From NCBI GenBank assembly GCA_021767885.1, contig JAASSM010000098.1:1-6777 (forward strand): 6,777 nt of DNA. The letters are read 5' to 3'. Made by a program: the position numbers and the translations under genes. Shown here piece by piece: positions 5,676 through 6,777 of the stretch; the first letter of the stretch is position 1; every line of letters begins with the position of its first letter. The DNA comes from a bacterium. GTDB taxonomy: Bacteria; Krumholzibacteriota; Krumholzibacteria; LZORAL124-64-63. The notes beneath the pieces are model-generated. The model had not been told where the DNA came from. It did no database searches and saw only the letters and a list, made by a program, of their open reading frames with translations.

Positions 5676-6194
5676 ATGGATCCGCTGCAGCTGCCCGACC
5701 CCGCCGGCTTCGCCCGCCGCACCCGGACCCGCGGTCCCGAGCAGACGCGGGCCCTGGGGGTGCGCCTGGCCGGCGCCATGGCGCCGGGCCAGGCCCTGCT
5801 CCTGCACGGGCCGCTCGGCGCGGGCAAGACCTGCCTGATCCAGGGCCTGTGCGCGGGCCTGGGCCTGACGGACGAGGTCCTCAGTCCCACGTTCTCCCTC
5901 GTCCACCGCTACACCGGCCCGGTGACCGTCGACCACCTGGACTTCTACCGCCTCGAATCCACCCACGACCTCGACGACATCGGCGTCCTCGAGCTCCTCG
6001 ACGAGCTCGCCGACGGGCGCACCATCCTGGTGGCCGAGTGGCCCAACCTCCTGGCGCCGATGCTGTCGCGGCGCCTGGAGCTGCTGGCGCTGCCGGGCGC
6101 GGAACCCGAGGAGCGGATCTGGTCGGTGCGGGGCATCCCCGTGCTGCCGGAGGCGGTGGCCGCGCTCTTTCCCGAGGAGGTGGCGACGTGCTGA
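5676..6194 (+). CDS. tsaE: tRNA t6A biosynthesis ATPase TsaE
   Basis: TsaE is the small ATPase that cycles the TsaB-TsaD complex in adding threonylcarbamoyl to A37 of ANN-decoding tRNAs. The protein is 172 residues (family about 150-170). It has a short N-terminal extension, a conserved T-x-x-LG start (TRALGVRL, 24-31), the P-loop GPLGAGKT (45-52, Lys51, Thr52), the family motif SPTFSLV (70-76), HLDFYRL (87-93, Asp89) and VAEWPN (119-124) with the conserved Glu-Trp. The residues after about 145 have no recognised motif. ATG 5676 has GAGGA 5 bases upstream; the 37-base gap after porX holds no clear terminator, so co-transcription is likely. Its end overlaps tsaB by 7 bases. Identity is very secure from the motif set. 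Confidence 0.95.
   Translation: MDPLQLPDPAGFARRTRTRGPEQTRALGVRLAGAMAPGQALLLHGPLGAGKTCLIQGLCAGLGLTDEVLSPTFSLVHRYTGPVTVDHLDFYRLESTHDLDDIGVLELLDELADGRTILVAEWPNLLAPMLSRRLELLALPGAEPEERIWSVRGIPVLPEAVAALFPEEVATC
6174..6181 (+). promoter_or_regulatory. Ribosome binding site for tsaB inside the tsaE 3' end
   Basis: GAGGAGGT is an almost ideal Shine-Dalgarno sequence, 6 bases before the GTG at 6188-6190. It lies within the last codons of tsaE and fixes the tsaB start at this GTG, which overlaps the tsaE stop. Confidence 0.8.
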
Positions 6195-6777
6195 CCCTGG
6201 CCCTGGACACGGCCACGCCCCACGGACGCTTCGCCCTGGCGGAGGGTGCCCAGGTGCTGGCCGACCAGCCCCACAACGTGCAGGGAAGCTACGCCGATGC
6301 TCTGCTGCCGGTGGTGGACCAGGTGCTCGCGCAGGCGGGACGCCAGCTCGCCGACGTGACGCTGGTGGCGGTGACCGCCGGGCCGGGCAGCTTCACCGGC
6401 GTGCGCATCGGCGTGGCCACGGCCAAGACCCTGGCCTGGGCCCTGGGCGCGGAGCTGGCGGCGGTCTCCACCCTCGCCGCCATGGCGGCGGCCCTGCGGG
6501 CCGCCCACCCCGACCGTGACCTGGCCGTGCCGGTGCTCGACGCGCGCCGCGGCGAGGTCTTCGCCGGCCTCTACCGGCGCGACGGCCCCTGGGTCCAGGA
6601 GCTGGCCGCGCCGGCCTGCCTGGCGCCGGATCGCTGGTGGGAGCGCCTGGTGGCGCAGGTGGCGGATCTCGACGCCCCGGCCTGGGGCGGCGATGGCGTG
6701 GCGCTGCTCGTGGGGCAGGGCGCGGACCTGCGGCCGGAGCTGGCCGCGCGCGGCGAGCCCGCGGCGCGGGCCTGGGA
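6188..6777 (+). CDS. tsaB: tRNA t6A biosynthesis protein TsaB (YeaZ), 3' end missing
   Basis: TsaB is the non-catalytic, actin-like-fold partner that binds TsaD (and TsaE) in t6A synthesis. The window holds 196 codons plus 2 bases and the frame is open to the right edge; the usual length is about 220-240, so little is missing. Family motifs: LALDTAT (4-10) at the N-terminus, AGPGSFTGVRIGVATAKTLA (64-83), and LDARRGEVFAGLY (117-129). The start is a GTG with GAGGAGGT 6 bases upstream; it overlaps the end of tsaE by 7 bases in another frame, so the two are translationally coupled. The catalytic partner TsaD is not in the window. The alternative, a full TsaD/Kae1 protein, is excluded by lack of the His-x-x-x-His metal motif and by the short form. 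In many bacteria rimI follows tsaB; that cannot be seen here. Confidence 0.94.
   Translation, partial: MLTLALDTATPHGRFALAEGAQVLADQPHNVQGSYADALLPVVDQVLAQAGRQLADVTLVAVTAGPGSFTGVRIGVATAKTLAWALGAELAAVSTLAAMAAALRAAHPDRDLAVPVLDARRGEVFAGLYRRDGPWVQELAAPACLAPDRWWERLVAQVADLDAPAWGGDGVALLVGQGADLRPELAARGEPAARAW

Noticed and set aside
4058..5890. 610-codon frame on the minus strand opposite porX
   Set aside because: The translation is a Val/Ala/Gly/Leu/His-rich shadow of porX codons with no domain pattern; two unrelated real genes fully opposite each other is very unlikely.
5881..6508. Minus-strand frames opposite tsaE and tsaB
   Set aside because: Arg/Ala/Pro-rich shadow translations with no motif, opposite two well-recognised genes.

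Overview
This is a very GC-rich bacterial window (strong G/C bias at third codon positions, long spurious open frames on both strands). It is densely packed and looks chromosomal and housekeeping in character. I see no mobile element, CRISPR array, RNA gene or clear intrinsic terminator. The protein style (Thermus-type PyrE with a CPLC tail, a PorX-like response regulator, a SerRS with an SGSGF motif) points to the FCB superphylum or a related deep-branching, GC-rich lineage such as Krumholzibacteriota, Eisenbacteria, Latescibacterota or Gemmatimonadota, rather than to a proteobacterium. That placement is an inference and is not firm.

Layout. The left arm reads leftward from about position 1425: pyrF (OMP decarboxylase), then pyrE (orotate phosphoribosyltransferase), joined by a 4-base GTGA overlap. 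A gene with a hydrophobic N-terminus follows, starting on the base right after the pyrE stop and leaving the window. Together pyrE and pyrF are the last two steps of UMP synthesis. The 130-base gap at 1426-1555 is a divergent control region with candidate overlapping promoters for both directions and a 14-base GC palindrome.

The right arm reads rightward: serS (seryl-tRNA synthetase), a two-transmembrane sensor histidine kinase, a response regulator whose output is a PglZ/alkaline-phosphatase-superfamily domain (PorX type), tsaE, and the 5' part of tsaB. Gaps are 29 and 37 bases, and the kinase/porX and tsaE/tsaB pairs overlap by 8 and 7 bases. This is very likely one operon. SerS charges tRNA-Ser; TsaE and TsaB belong to the machinery that makes t6A at position 37 of ANN-decoding tRNAs.

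The most notable content is the kinase-PorX pair. In Porphyromonas gingivalis, PorX works with the kinase PorY, from a distant locus, to control type IX secretion, and its PglZ domain is a metal-dependent oligonucleotide phosphodiesterase. Here a PorY-like kinase and PorX overlap and sit inside a translation/tRNA-modification operon. This suggests a signalling system with an enzymatic rather than DNA-binding output, wired to core growth genes.
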